A stretch of DNA of 64,000 bases, taken from NCBI GenBank assembly GCA_017642895.1, contig JAEPON010000001.1:248001-312000 (forward strand), given 5' to 3'. The stretch comes from Roseitalea sp. Lineage in GTDB: Bacteria > Pseudomonadota > Alphaproteobacteria > Rhizobiales > Rhizobiaceae. The notes below the pieces were generated by a model. It saw only the letters and a list, made by a program, of their open reading frames with translations. It did not search any database and was not told where the DNA came from. Within the stretch, counting starts at the first letter, position 1, and each line of letters opens with the position of its first letter. Shown in pieces: positions 48,744-56,863 of this stretch. Made by a program: the position numbers and the translations under genes.

Positions 48744-49334
48744 ATGGGCGCGACATTGCCGTTTCTGCGCGATGCTCAATGGTTTGGCGAGCCGCCAACG
48801 TGGGACTGGACCGCTGGCGGATTGGAAGTCGTCACGGGAGATCGGACCGATTTCTGGCAGGAGACATTTTATGGTTTCCATCGCGACGATGGACATTTTT
48901 TGGGTGCTCCGGCGCCGCGCGAATTCAGTGCTACTGTCACTTTCGAAGGTGACTACGAAACGCTGTACGACCAGGCGGGCATGATGTTGCGCCTCAACGA
49001 GCGGACTTGGCTCAAGACCGGTATCGAGTTCTCCGACGATGTGACAAATTTTTCCGTCGTTGTCACACGCGAACGGTCAGATTGGTCGGTTATTGGCGTG
49101 CCGCTTGTTTCAGGGCCGCAGCAGGTTCGGTTGACCCGTTTGGGCAACGCCGTGCTTGTCCACTTTCGAAACCAGGCCGGCAACTGGAACCTGATGCGGG
49201 TGGCAGATTTCCCCAACACCGACGGCGCTTGGATTGGACCGATGGCCTGTTCGCCGCAACGTGCCGGGTTTCGCGCCCGGTTTTCCGACTTCGCCATCGA
49301 TAAGCCGATCGAAAATGCTCTGCATAGCAATTGA
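48744..49334 (+). CDS. DUF1349 concanavalin-like protein
   Basis: A 196-residue protein with the DUF1349 pattern: WTAGGLEVVTGDRTDFWQETFYGFHRDDGHFLG near 22-54, GDYETLYDQAGMMLRLNERTWLKTGIEFSDDVTNFSVVVTRERSDWSVI near 69-117. The fold is a beta-sandwich of the laminin-G/concanavalin type, thought to bind carbohydrate-like ligands; the enzymic role, if any, is not established. No signal peptide is seen, so it is cytosolic. It lies 14 bases after the second permease and 9 before the racemase-family gene, so it belongs to the catabolic operon. Confidence 0.85.
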   Translation: MGATLPFLRDAQWFGEPPTWDWTAGGLEVVTGDRTDFWQETFYGFHRDDGHFLGAPAPREFSATVTFEGDYETLYDQAGMMLRLNERTWLKTGIEFSDDVTNFSVVVTRERSDWSVIGVPLVSGPQQVRLTRLGNAVLVHFRNQAGNWNLMRVADFPNTDGAWIGPMACSPQRAGFRARFSDFAIDKPIENALHSN

Positions 49335-49343
49335 GGTGCCCCG

Positions 49344-50372
49344 ATGAGACTGGACAGGACGATAACCGTTGTTGGCGCGCACGCTGAAGGCGAGGTCGGG
49401 CGGGTGATCACCGGCGGTGTCCTTGCGCCGCCCGCCGGCTCCATGTTTGAGAGAATGCAGACTATCGAGCGCGACATGCCGTGGTTGCGCGACATGTTGC
49501 TCTTTGACCCGCGCGGCAGTGTGAATGCAGCGGTCAATCTGATCACGCCGCCGATCGACCCGACGGCGGATTTCGGTATGATCGTGATGGAGTCGGACTA
49601 TTTCGTGCCCATGTCGGGGTCCAATCTGATCTGCACAGTGACCGTCGCCCTCGATACTGGCATCATCGAAATGTCAGAGGGTATCAACACCGTTCGTGTC
49701 GACACGCCGGCCGGGTTGGTCGAGGTCGACGCAGACTGCGCCAATGGCAAATGTCGAAGCGTTACGTTCCGCAACGTCCCCTCTTTCGTTTTGCACGACA
49801 ATGCACGCATCGACGTTCCCGAACTGGGACCATTGTGGGTCGATGTCGCCTATGGCGGCATGATCTACGTTCTGGTCAAGATCGATGACGTGCCCGTCAG
49901 CTTGCGGTCCGAAGATGCGCGCCGGCTGGTCGAGCTTGGCGAGAACATCAAGTCGGCGGCAGCCATGCAATTGCCGAGCATACATCCGCGCAATCCCGAG
50001 ATCCATACCATCAACCAGACGGCATTTGTGGGGCCCGTCGAAACGACGGATGGAATGCGGGTGTCAAAGAATGCCGTTGTTGTGTCTCCTGGCCGTTTGG
50101 ATCGTTGCCCGTGCGGCACAGGCACCTCGGCGCGCATGGCCGTGATGCACGCGCATGGCGAATTGAGTGTTGGAGAGTTGTTTCAACACACCTCCATTCT
50201 GGACACGCAGTTTCGATGTCGCATTGTCGAAACGACGTCGGTGGGAACCCACCCGGCGATCGTTCCCGAGATCACCGGTCGGGCGTGGATCACGGGGATC
50301 AGCCAATATGGCGTCGACCCCGATGATCCTTTCCCCAGTGGCTATCGGCTGGGCGACACTTGGTTTCGTTGA
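49344..50372 (+). CDS. Proline racemase-family enzyme (hydroxyproline epimerase/dehydratase type)
   Basis: A 342-residue enzyme of the proline racemase superfamily. The first catalytic position is Ser91 in VPMSGSNLICT, where racemases have Cys (MCGH). The second is Cys257 in DRCPCGTGTSARMA. EGEVGRVITGG near 15-25 is the family N-terminus. Members of this superfamily with altered catalytic pairs act on hydroxyprolines (4-hydroxyproline 2-epimerase or trans-3-hydroxyproline dehydratase) rather than proline. Downstream genes for KGSA dehydrogenase and a pyrroline-carboxylate deaminase-like lyase support 4-hydroxyproline breakdown. The exact reaction needs a test. Confidence 0.88.
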   Translation: MRLDRTITVVGAHAEGEVGRVITGGVLAPPAGSMFERMQTIERDMPWLRDMLLFDPRGSVNAAVNLITPPIDPTADFGMIVMESDYFVPMSGSNLICTVTVALDTGIIEMSEGINTVRVDTPAGLVEVDADCANGKCRSVTFRNVPSFVLHDNARIDVPELGPLWVDVAYGGMIYVLVKIDDVPVSLRSEDARRLVELGENIKSAAAMQLPSIHPRNPEIHTINQTAFVGPVETTDGMRVSKNAVVVSPGRLDRCPCGTGTSARMAVMHAHGELSVGELFQHTSILDTQFRCRIVETTSVGTHPAIVPEITGRAWITGISQYGVDPDDPFPSGYRLGDTWFR

Positions 50373-50390
50373 CACGCTTGGGTGGTTGTG

Positions 50391-51827
50391 ATGGTCGATC
50401 CAAAAATGAACGTGATTGGCGCCGAGATGCGCGGCGTTGAGTTCTCACCCAATCTGAACCCGTCCGATCAATCCGATGTTGTCGGCGAATATGCGTCCGG
50501 ATCGGCCAAGGATGTGGAGGAGGCCGTGGCTGCGGCGCGCGAGGCCTTTGCGTCATGGTCGCATTCGGGCACTGCCGAACGGCACGGTGTGCTGCGCCGC
50601 GCGTCGGACGAGATTTTGGCGCGCAAGGACGAGCTCGGCCGGCTTTTGGCGCGCGAAGAGGGCAAGACGCTGGCCGAGGCGACCGCCGAAGTAGGGCGGG
50701 CGGCGCAAATCTTCGATTTCTTCTCTGGTGAAGTGCTGCGTCTTTCCGGTGAAGTCATTCCCAGTGTCCGCCCCGGTATCAAAATCGAGGTGACGCGGGA
50801 CCCCGTCGGCGTGGTCGGACTGATCACACCGTGGAATTTTCCCATCGCAATTCCTGCCTGGAAGCTTGCCCCGGCGATCGCCTATGGAAACACGACCATT
50901 CTCAAGCCGGCCGATCTGGTGCCGGCGTGCGCATGGGAACTGGTCGATATCGTGCGTCGTGCCGGTGCACCGAGTGGTGTCGTCAATCTGGTGATGGGGC
51001 GTGGCTCGGTCGTCGGACAGGCGATGCTTGATCATCCGGGGATCGATGCGATCAGTTTCACAGGTTCTCAGGAGACAGGTAAGCGGGTTGCAGAAGCATC
51101 CATTGCCGTCGGGCGCAGGTTTCAGCTTGAGATGGGCGGCAAGAACCCGCTTGTCATTTTAGATGACGCAAATCTGGATGTTGCGGTTCAGTGTGCACTG
51201 AACGGCGCGTTTTTTTCCACCGGGCAACGTTGCACGGCTTCCTCCCGGCTGATTGCGACGGAGGGCATCCACGACGCGTTCGTGGATGCCCTGAAATCTG
51301 CGATGGCCCAATGTCGCGTCGGCCATGCGCTGGATCCGGAAACCAGTATCGGCCCGGTCGCCAGTTCCGCTCAACTCCATCAAGATATGGACTATATCGA
51401 CATAGGCCGCGCCGAGGGCGCCGAACTTGTGCAGGGCGGTGAGCGGATCAATGCCGAAACAGAAGGTTTTTTTCTCACACCTGCGTTGTTCACGCAGAGC
51501 AGCAACACGATGCGCATTTCGCGTGAGGAGATTTTCGGGCCGGTCGCCAGCGTGATCAAAGCGCAGGACTATGAACATGCTCTGCACCTCGCCAACGATA
51601 CAGAAATGGGGCTGGTTGCAGGAATCTGCACGACGGCTTTGAAGCACGCCGAGCATTTCAAGCGACACGCCGAAGCCGGGATGGTGATGGTCAACCTGCC
51701 GACGGCGGGCGTCGATTTTCACGTGCCGTTCGGCGGGCGCAAGGGGTCGAGTTTCGGGCCGAGAGAGCAGGGGCGCTACGCTGCGGAGTTTTTCACGCAC
51801 GTGAAGACGTCCTACACACAGCCCTGA
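50391..51827 (+). CDS. Aldehyde dehydrogenase, alpha-ketoglutarate semialdehyde type
   Basis: A 478-residue NAD(P)-dependent aldehyde dehydrogenase. The nucleophile is Cys281 (GQRCTASSR) and the general base Glu247 (LEMGGKNP). TPWNFPIAIPAWKLAPAIAYGNT near 146-168 and the end RKGSSFGPREQGRYAAEFFTHVKTSY are typical of 2,5-dioxovalerate (alpha-ketoglutarate semialdehyde) dehydrogenases. These convert the last intermediate of hydroxyproline, arabinose or glucarate catabolism to 2-oxoglutarate. ATG 50391 is chosen, with GGTGG upstream. It follows the racemase-family gene after 18 bases. The lyase that would make its substrate is downstream, after a small gap with its own possible promoter. Confidence 0.88.
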   Translation: MVDPKMNVIGAEMRGVEFSPNLNPSDQSDVVGEYASGSAKDVEEAVAAAREAFASWSHSGTAERHGVLRRASDEILARKDELGRLLAREEGKTLAEATAEVGRAAQIFDFFSGEVLRLSGEVIPSVRPGIKIEVTRDPVGVVGLITPWNFPIAIPAWKLAPAIAYGNTTILKPADLVPACAWELVDIVRRAGAPSGVVNLVMGRGSVVGQAMLDHPGIDAISFTGSQETGKRVAEASIAVGRRFQLEMGGKNPLVILDDANLDVAVQCALNGAFFSTGQRCTASSRLIATEGIHDAFVDALKSAMAQCRVGHALDPETSIGPVASSAQLHQDMDYIDIGRAEGAELVQGGERINAETEGFFLTPALFTQSSNTMRISREEIFGPVASVIKAQDYEHALHLANDTEMGLVAGICTTALKHAEHFKRHAEAGMVMVNLPTAGVDFHVPFGGRKGSSFGPREQGRYAAEFFTHVKTSYTQP

Positions 51828-51865
51828 CCGCACGGATCGGCTACCGGCTAGACATCAACCCGAAT

Positions 51866-51876
51866 ATTGTATAACT
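51866..51876. promoter_or_regulatory. ATTGTAT element upstream of the DHDPS-family gene
   Basis: ATTGTATAACT lies in the 82-base gap between the aldehyde dehydrogenase and the lyase gene, with AT-rich flanks. It shares the ATTGNAT half-site seen before the other units of this region. Only one good half is present, so it is weak evidence. Confidence 0.35.
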
Positions 51877-51909
51877 TTATCCTAAATTCGCTCAACGATG
51901 GAGGACCCC

Positions 51910-52821
51910 ATGACCAAGTGGACCGGCGTTTTTCCGGCCGTTACAACAAAGCTATCTGAAAACGGCGAGATCGATGTCGAGGCCACGCAGTCCTCGATCA
52001 ATCGGCTGATTGAAAATGGTGTCTCCGGTGTGATCGTCCTGCCCATGCTGGGCGAGAACGCGTCAATGTCGATTGATGAGAAGGTCGCCGTCATTGAAGC
52101 GGCCAAGGAGACCGTCAACGGCCGCGTGCCATTGTTGACCGGGCTTGCCGAGATCACCTCCACGGACGCTGTTGCGAGGGCGCGCCAATTTCATGCGCTC
52201 GGCGTGGACGGCCTGATGGTGTTCCCGAGCATCGGATACAAGACCGACGCACGGGAGACCGAGCAATGGTATCGTGCCGTCGCCAGCGCCAGCCCGCTGC
52301 CGATCATGGTCTACAACAATCCGATTGCATATGGCGTGGATGTGACGCCGGAGATTCTGCAAGCGCTTTCAGATTGCGAGACAATCGTCGCGGTCAAGGA
52401 AGAGACCGGCGACGTTCGCCGGGTCACGGACATGTTCGTGGCGCTTGGCGATCGCTATCGGATCTTCTGCGGCGTCGATGATCAGATCGTCGAGAGCATG
52501 TCATTGGGCTCCGTCGGCTGGGTGTCTGGCATGACCAATGCCTGGCCCAAGGAGTGTGTTGGGATCTTTGATCTGTGCACGGCGGGGCGCTACGAGGAAG
52601 CGCGTGAAATCTATCGCATCCTGACACCGGCGTTCCATCTCGACACCCATGTCAAACTTGTTCAGTACATCAAGCTAGCCGAGCATGTTGTCTATGGGGC
52701 GCCGGAATGGTGTCGCGCGCCCCGCCTGGCTCTGGTCGGCGATGAGCGGGAGCGGGTCTTGTCCATCCTTCGGAACACGGTCAGCGATCTTGACGCTTAT
52801 GCGACAAGCCGGGCCGCCTAG
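51910..52821 (+). CDS. DHDPS-family lyase, probable 1-pyrroline-4-hydroxy-2-carboxylate deaminase
   Basis: A 303-residue class I aldolase-fold protein. The Schiff-base Lys is K163 (AVKEETGD), with Tyr135 in MVYNNPIAYG and LGEN at 47-50 in place of the GTTGE loop. The pattern DDQIVESMSLGSVGWVSGMTNAWPKE and VKLVQYIKLAEHVV...RAPRLAL matches the LhpC-like deaminase of hydroxyproline catabolism, which gives alpha-ketoglutarate semialdehyde. GGAGG precedes the ATG at 51910. Other DHDPS-family roles (2-keto-3-deoxysugar-acid dehydratase) remain possible. It converts the product that the preceding aldehyde dehydrogenase can oxidise. Confidence 0.85.
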   Translation: MTKWTGVFPAVTTKLSENGEIDVEATQSSINRLIENGVSGVIVLPMLGENASMSIDEKVAVIEAAKETVNGRVPLLTGLAEITSTDAVARARQFHALGVDGLMVFPSIGYKTDARETEQWYRAVASASPLPIMVYNNPIAYGVDVTPEILQALSDCETIVAVKEETGDVRRVTDMFVALGDRYRIFCGVDDQIVESMSLGSVGWVSGMTNAWPKECVGIFDLCTAGRYEEAREIYRILTPAFHLDTHVKLVQYIKLAEHVVYGAPEWCRAPRLALVGDERERVLSILRNTVSDLDAYATSRAA

Positions 52822-52862
52822 GCCGGTGGATGTTTTGTCGGCATTTTCCAGGGGCTCATTGA

Positions 52863-54545
52863 ATGGCAGGTAAGGCGGATCGATACGACTACATCATCGT
52901 GGGCGCAGGCGCCGCCGGTTCGGTGGTGGCCGCGCGGCTGGCGGAAGATAGCGGCGCCCGTGTTCTCGTACTTGAGGCCGGGCCGACCGACCAGAGCGTG
53001 TTCGTGCGCATGCCGGCAGCGATGTCCTATCCTCTGACCGACGCCCGGCGCATTTGGGACTTTGAGACCGGGCCGGAGCCGGGGTTGGATGACCGCGTCT
53101 TGCCCCATGTGCGCGGCAAGATGCTCGGCGGGTCGGGCTCGCTCAACGGCATGGTTTATGTGCGCGGCAACCCGCGCGATTTTGATAATTGGGCCGCGCG
53201 GGGACTAGGGAGCTGGTCGTTCGCTCATTGCCTGCCCTATTTCAAGAAGCTGGAACGGTTCGACGGCGGCGCAAATGACTATCGAGGAGCATCCGGACCG
53301 ATCGCGGTGACGTCGCTGAAGGCCGACCTTCCCGTTTTTCAGTCTTTTCTTGAGGCTGGACAACAGGCCGGTCACACGCTCAATCTGGACTATAACGCCT
53401 TCCGGCAGGAAGGCGTGCATATCTACCAGGCCAACATCGACAACGGCATTCGCGCCAGCGGCGGGCGCCAGTATTTGCGGCCAGCCGTTGGTCGCAGGCG
53501 GGTCAAACTGCGCCTCAACGCCAATGTCGAGCGCGTTTTGTTCAAGGGCAGGCAGGCGGTCGGCGTCGAATATCGCGCCGGCGCCGAACTGCGCCGGGTT
53601 TATGCCGATACCGAGGTCATCTTGTGTGGCGGTGCCTTCAACACGCCGCAACTTCTCCTGCTTTCCGGGGTTGGACCCGAGGCCGAACTTGCCGAGCACG
53701 GCCTTGATTGTGTCGCCAACGTTCCCGGTGTCGGCAAAGGGCTGGTCGATCATCCGGCGGTTTCGGTCCGCTATCACGCCCGCCACGACGGCGTATCGCC
53801 GGCGGTCGGCATGGGACTGATCGGCATGGCGCTTGTCGGCGCCAACTGGCTGTTCCTGCGCCGCGGGCTCGGTGTCACGAACCTTTGGGAAGTCGGCACC
53901 TTCTTCAGAAGCAGTGATGATGTCGAATACGCCGACATCCAGCACGAGTTTCTGCCGATGCTGGGCGAACTCATGCATGGCGAGGTGAAAATCGAGGCCG
54001 GGTTTCAGTATCAGACTTGCCTGATGCGCCCCAAAAGCCGCGGCGAAGTTCGGCTCAGGAGCGCGGACCCCAGGGCAAAACCGAAGATCGTGGCAAACTA
54101 TCTCGTTCATCCTGAAGACCGCCGCGATCTCGCCAACGGCGTCCGCCATACCGACGAAATCGCGCAGCAGCGGGCCTGGGACGATATGCGCGGCCAGCCT
54201 GTCGTTTCGGGGCTACGGTCGATGAGCGATACCGATTTGAACGCCTGGATGAACGCCCATATCGGCACGCAATATCATCCCTGCGCGACCTGTCGCATGG
54301 GGACCGATGACATGGCCGTTGTCGATGATGAGGGGCGCGTGAACGGGGTGGAACAGCTTCGCATCGTTGATGCCTCGGTCTTCCCGACGATTACGAGCGG
54401 AAATCTGCATTGCCCGACAATGATGGTCGCAGAGAAGATCGCCGATCGCATCAGAAAAAGACCAGCATTGCCCGAAATACATGTCGGGTACGCCGATGCA
54501 ATCCCGCCCGGCAATGCCAAAAATCATGTGGTCTCCGACGCTTGA
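52863..54545 (+). CDS. GMC-family FAD oxidoreductase (choline dehydrogenase-like)
   Basis: A 560-residue flavoprotein. The FAD motif VGAGAAGSVVAARLAE is at 13-28, GGSGSLNGMVYVRGNPRDFDNWA near 90-112, and the GMC C-terminal part holds His472 in YHPCATCRMG, the usual catalytic His, then VDASVFPTITSGNLHCPTMMVAEKIAD near 500-526, where the second catalytic His/Asn is LHC. The family oxidises alcohols; the substrate is not evident. It follows the lyase by 41 bases. In a hydroxyproline-like pathway the missing oxidation step could be done by this enzyme, though known D-hydroxyproline dehydrogenases belong to other flavoprotein families. Confidence 0.9.
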   Translation: MAGKADRYDYIIVGAGAAGSVVAARLAEDSGARVLVLEAGPTDQSVFVRMPAAMSYPLTDARRIWDFETGPEPGLDDRVLPHVRGKMLGGSGSLNGMVYVRGNPRDFDNWAARGLGSWSFAHCLPYFKKLERFDGGANDYRGASGPIAVTSLKADLPVFQSFLEAGQQAGHTLNLDYNAFRQEGVHIYQANIDNGIRASGGRQYLRPAVGRRRVKLRLNANVERVLFKGRQAVGVEYRAGAELRRVYADTEVILCGGAFNTPQLLLLSGVGPEAELAEHGLDCVANVPGVGKGLVDHPAVSVRYHARHDGVSPAVGMGLIGMALVGANWLFLRRGLGVTNLWEVGTFFRSSDDVEYADIQHEFLPMLGELMHGEVKIEAGFQYQTCLMRPKSRGEVRLRSADPRAKPKIVANYLVHPEDRRDLANGVRHTDEIAQQRAWDDMRGQPVVSGLRSMSDTDLNAWMNAHIGTQYHPCATCRMGTDDMAVVDDEGRVNGVEQLRIVDASVFPTITSGNLHCPTMMVAEKIADRIRKRPALPEIHVGYADAIPPGNAKNHVVSDA

Positions 54546-54566
54546 CGCTTGCATATATATCGTTGA

Positions 54567-54577
54567 ATTGGATACAT
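54567..54577. promoter_or_regulatory. ATTGGATACAT element upstream of the GntR gene
   Basis: ATTGGATACAT lies 36 bases before the GntR GTG start, close to the ATTGGATCCAAT-type operators known for VanR-like GntR proteins. It matches the half-site found before the other operons of this region, so autoregulation is plausible. Confidence 0.4.
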
Positions 54578-54612
54578 GAGTATCGCTTTCATTGAACAGT
54601 CAAGGACACTCC

Positions 54613-55287
54613 GTGACCAAGCTGGCGCTCCAACGACCGACTGTAACGAGCATGGTTGTCAGCCACATTGCCGACAAGATCGTTTCCGGCGAACTCCCCG
54701 GCGGTTCGCAGATCCGGCAAGAGGCGATTGCCAACGAACTTGGCGTCAGCCGCGTCCCTGTGCGTGAAGCCTTGTTGCAACTCGAAGCGGACGGGCTGGT
54801 TCAGATCGCCACGCATCGGGGTGCGATTGTCTCCAATCTGTCCAAGGCCGATGCGGTCGATGTTTTCGAAGCGCGCCGGACTCTGGAACTGTTTTTGTTG
54901 GAGAAGGCCGTGGAAGCCGCCGGCGCTGAGGACTACGAGCGCGCCGAGGACATTCTGCGCCGCTATGATGATGCCGTGCAGCAAAATGCCAGCCCCGCGC
55001 GGCTGAGCCAGTTGAACTGGGATTATCATCTCGGCTTGCTGCAACCGGCCGACAGGCCGCGCACTTTGAACGTTATCAAGACGCTCTACACGTCGCTCGA
55101 CCGATACTTGCGATTGCAGATTCGTCCACGATCGGCACAGGCGGCGGCCATACGGGATCATTGGCAGATCTACGAAGCCTATGTGAAGCGCGACACCAAA
55201 ACGGTCGTCGCTCTGTCCAAAGAGCACATAGACCACGCCTACGAGGAAGTGCTTCTTCGGCTCGACCAGATGCCCTTGTCCGAATAG
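54613..55287 (+). CDS. GntR-family (FCD domain) transcriptional regulator
   Basis: A 224-residue regulator. Residues 10-75 form the GntR winged helix (VTSMVVSHIADKIVSGELPGGSQIRQEAIANELGVSRVPVREALLQLEADGLVQIATHRGAIVSNLS), followed by an all-helical FCD effector domain. The GTG at 54613 with AGGA upstream is the best start; a TTG at 54592 is possible. FCD regulators sense organic acids and often bind ATTGNATNCAAT-like palindromes. Such elements occur upstream of this gene and of the neighbouring units, so it probably controls the whole 43-63 kb region. Confidence 0.9.
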   Translation: MTKLALQRPTVTSMVVSHIADKIVSGELPGGSQIRQEAIANELGVSRVPVREALLQLEADGLVQIATHRGAIVSNLSKADAVDVFEARRTLELFLLEKAVEAAGAEDYERAEDILRRYDDAVQQNASPARLSQLNWDYHLGLLQPADRPRTLNVIKTLYTSLDRYLRLQIRPRSAQAAAIRDHWQIYEAYVKRDTKTVVALSKEHIDHAYEEVLLRLDQMPLSE

Positions 55288-55331
55288 TGCATGCGCAGTC
55301 GGTCTATGCGCGTTTTCGAATAACTTTTTGA

Positions 55332-55343
55332 ATTGCATACAAT
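55332..55343. promoter_or_regulatory. ATTGCATACAAT palindrome upstream of the aldehyde dehydrogenase
   Basis: ATTGCATACAAT is a near-perfect 12-base palindrome 32 bases before the ATG at 55375, within an AT-rich promoter-like segment. It is the cleanest copy of the ATTGNAT...CAAT element in this region and lies right after the GntR gene. Confidence 0.55.
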
Positions 55344-55374
55344 CTAGCAAAATACAGGATGAAGCAGAGCAGTT

Positions 55375-56850
55375 ATGGATATTCGTGAATACGGAATATG
55401 GATTGATGGTCGCGAGCATGAGCCCGCTGACCGTGACGTGCTTCGCAGGTCGTCCCCCTCCACAGGACAACATGTCGCCACCTTCGCGCTGGCGGAGCCC
55501 TCCGACGTTGATCGCGCCGTGGACGCCGCCCGCAAGGCATTCGATGACGGCGTCTGGTCGCTTCGGCCGGCCAGCGCCCGCGGTCAGATCTTGTTGCGTT
55601 TTGCCGATTTGATTGAGGAGGCGCTGCCGGGGCTGGCCCGGATGGAGGCCCATGAGGCCGGAAAGACGATCTCTGCAGCCCGGGAGGAACTCAACTGGTC
55701 GCTGGAACTGCTGCGCTATGCGGCCAGCCTGGCCTGGAACATGCCCGGACGATTGGTCGACCAAGAGGGAAGGGACAAAATTGGGCTTGTGACCTACGAG
55801 CCGTTGCCCGTTGTCGGCATGATCCTGCCGTGGAACTTCCCGACGGTGACCCTTTTTCAGAAACTGCCCTATGCATTGGTGGCAGGCTGTTCAGTTGTCA
55901 TCAAGCCGTCTGAATTCACCGCCGGCACGACTCTTGAATATGCGCGGTTGGCGAAAAAAGCGGGCGTTCCGGACGGCGTCGTGGCCGTCTTGCCCGGAAC
56001 CGGTCCGGTGGTCGGCGACCGCATGTGCCGCCATCCCGACATAGACATGATTTCATTTACCGGATCGACCAGCGTGGGTCGACATATTGCGAGCGTGGCG
56101 GGCGAAAGCCTCAAGAAGGTGGCGCTGGAATTGGGCGGCAAGGGCGCGAACATTGTCTTTGCCGACGCCGATCTTGATGCGGCGCTCGAAGGCGCCCTTG
56201 CCGCGTTCACGATCAATCAAGGCGAAGAGTGTTGCGCCGGAGGCCGGTTACTCGTTCAGGACACGATCGCTGATGCATTCGTTGAGAGACTGGCTGCCAA
56301 AACCGAACAGATGCGCCTAGGCACGCCGGATGATGACGACGCCGAGCTGGGGCCGATGATCCACGAGGCGCATTTGACGCGCGTGCTCGGCTATATTGAC
56401 GGTGCCAAACGCGATGGCGCACAACTGCTCGCCGGCGGCGGACGGGCGAATGACGATCGTCTGAGCGAGGGCTTTTTCGTCCAGCCAACGGTGTTCTCGG
56501 ACGTCACGCCGGACATGTCGATCTTTCGCGAGGAGGTCTTCGGCCCGGTTGTTGCCGTCACGCGTTTTCACGATCGCGAAGACGCAATCGCGCTGGCGAA
56601 CGCGACATCATACGGCCTGGCCAATGGCGTGTGGACTTCGGATCTGGACAACGCGATTGCGATGTCTCGGGCGCTTCAAAGCGGCTTTGTCTATGTCAAT
56701 TCCTATCTTGAAACGGTGCCGCAATTGCCGTTTGGCGGGGTCAAGCAGAGCGGTCTGGGTCGTGAAAACGGCCCCGAAGGTCTGTTGGAGTTTATGCAGA
56801 CAAAATCGACCTTCATTAAGCTGAAGCCAGCCCGCCAATACACCCAATAG
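55375..56850 (+). CDS. Aldehyde dehydrogenase (betaine/hydroxybutyraldehyde-like)
   Basis: A 491-residue aldehyde dehydrogenase distinct from the one at 50391. Glu252 (LELGGKG) and Cys286 (GEECCAGGR) are the catalytic pair; the residue two before the Cys is Glu284 where most have Gln. ILPWNFPTVTLFQKLPYALVAGC near 150-172 and the end LPFGGVKQSGLGRENGPEGLLEFMQTKST are typical of the betaine-aldehyde/gamma-aminobutyraldehyde group. It has its own promoter region with the ATTGCATACAAT palindrome. The Gfo/Idh/MocA gene follows after 13 bases. The aldehyde is not identifiable from sequence. Confidence 0.9.
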   Translation: MDIREYGIWIDGREHEPADRDVLRRSSPSTGQHVATFALAEPSDVDRAVDAARKAFDDGVWSLRPASARGQILLRFADLIEEALPGLARMEAHEAGKTISAAREELNWSLELLRYAASLAWNMPGRLVDQEGRDKIGLVTYEPLPVVGMILPWNFPTVTLFQKLPYALVAGCSVVIKPSEFTAGTTLEYARLAKKAGVPDGVVAVLPGTGPVVGDRMCRHPDIDMISFTGSTSVGRHIASVAGESLKKVALELGGKGANIVFADADLDAALEGALAAFTINQGEECCAGGRLLVQDTIADAFVERLAAKTEQMRLGTPDDDDAELGPMIHEAHLTRVLGYIDGAKRDGAQLLAGGGRANDDRLSEGFFVQPTVFSDVTPDMSIFREEVFGPVVAVTRFHDREDAIALANATSYGLANGVWTSDLDNAIAMSRALQSGFVYVNSYLETVPQLPFGGVKQSGLGRENGPEGLLEFMQTKSTFIKLKPARQYTQ

Positions 56851-56863
56851 CAGGAGATTAGCG

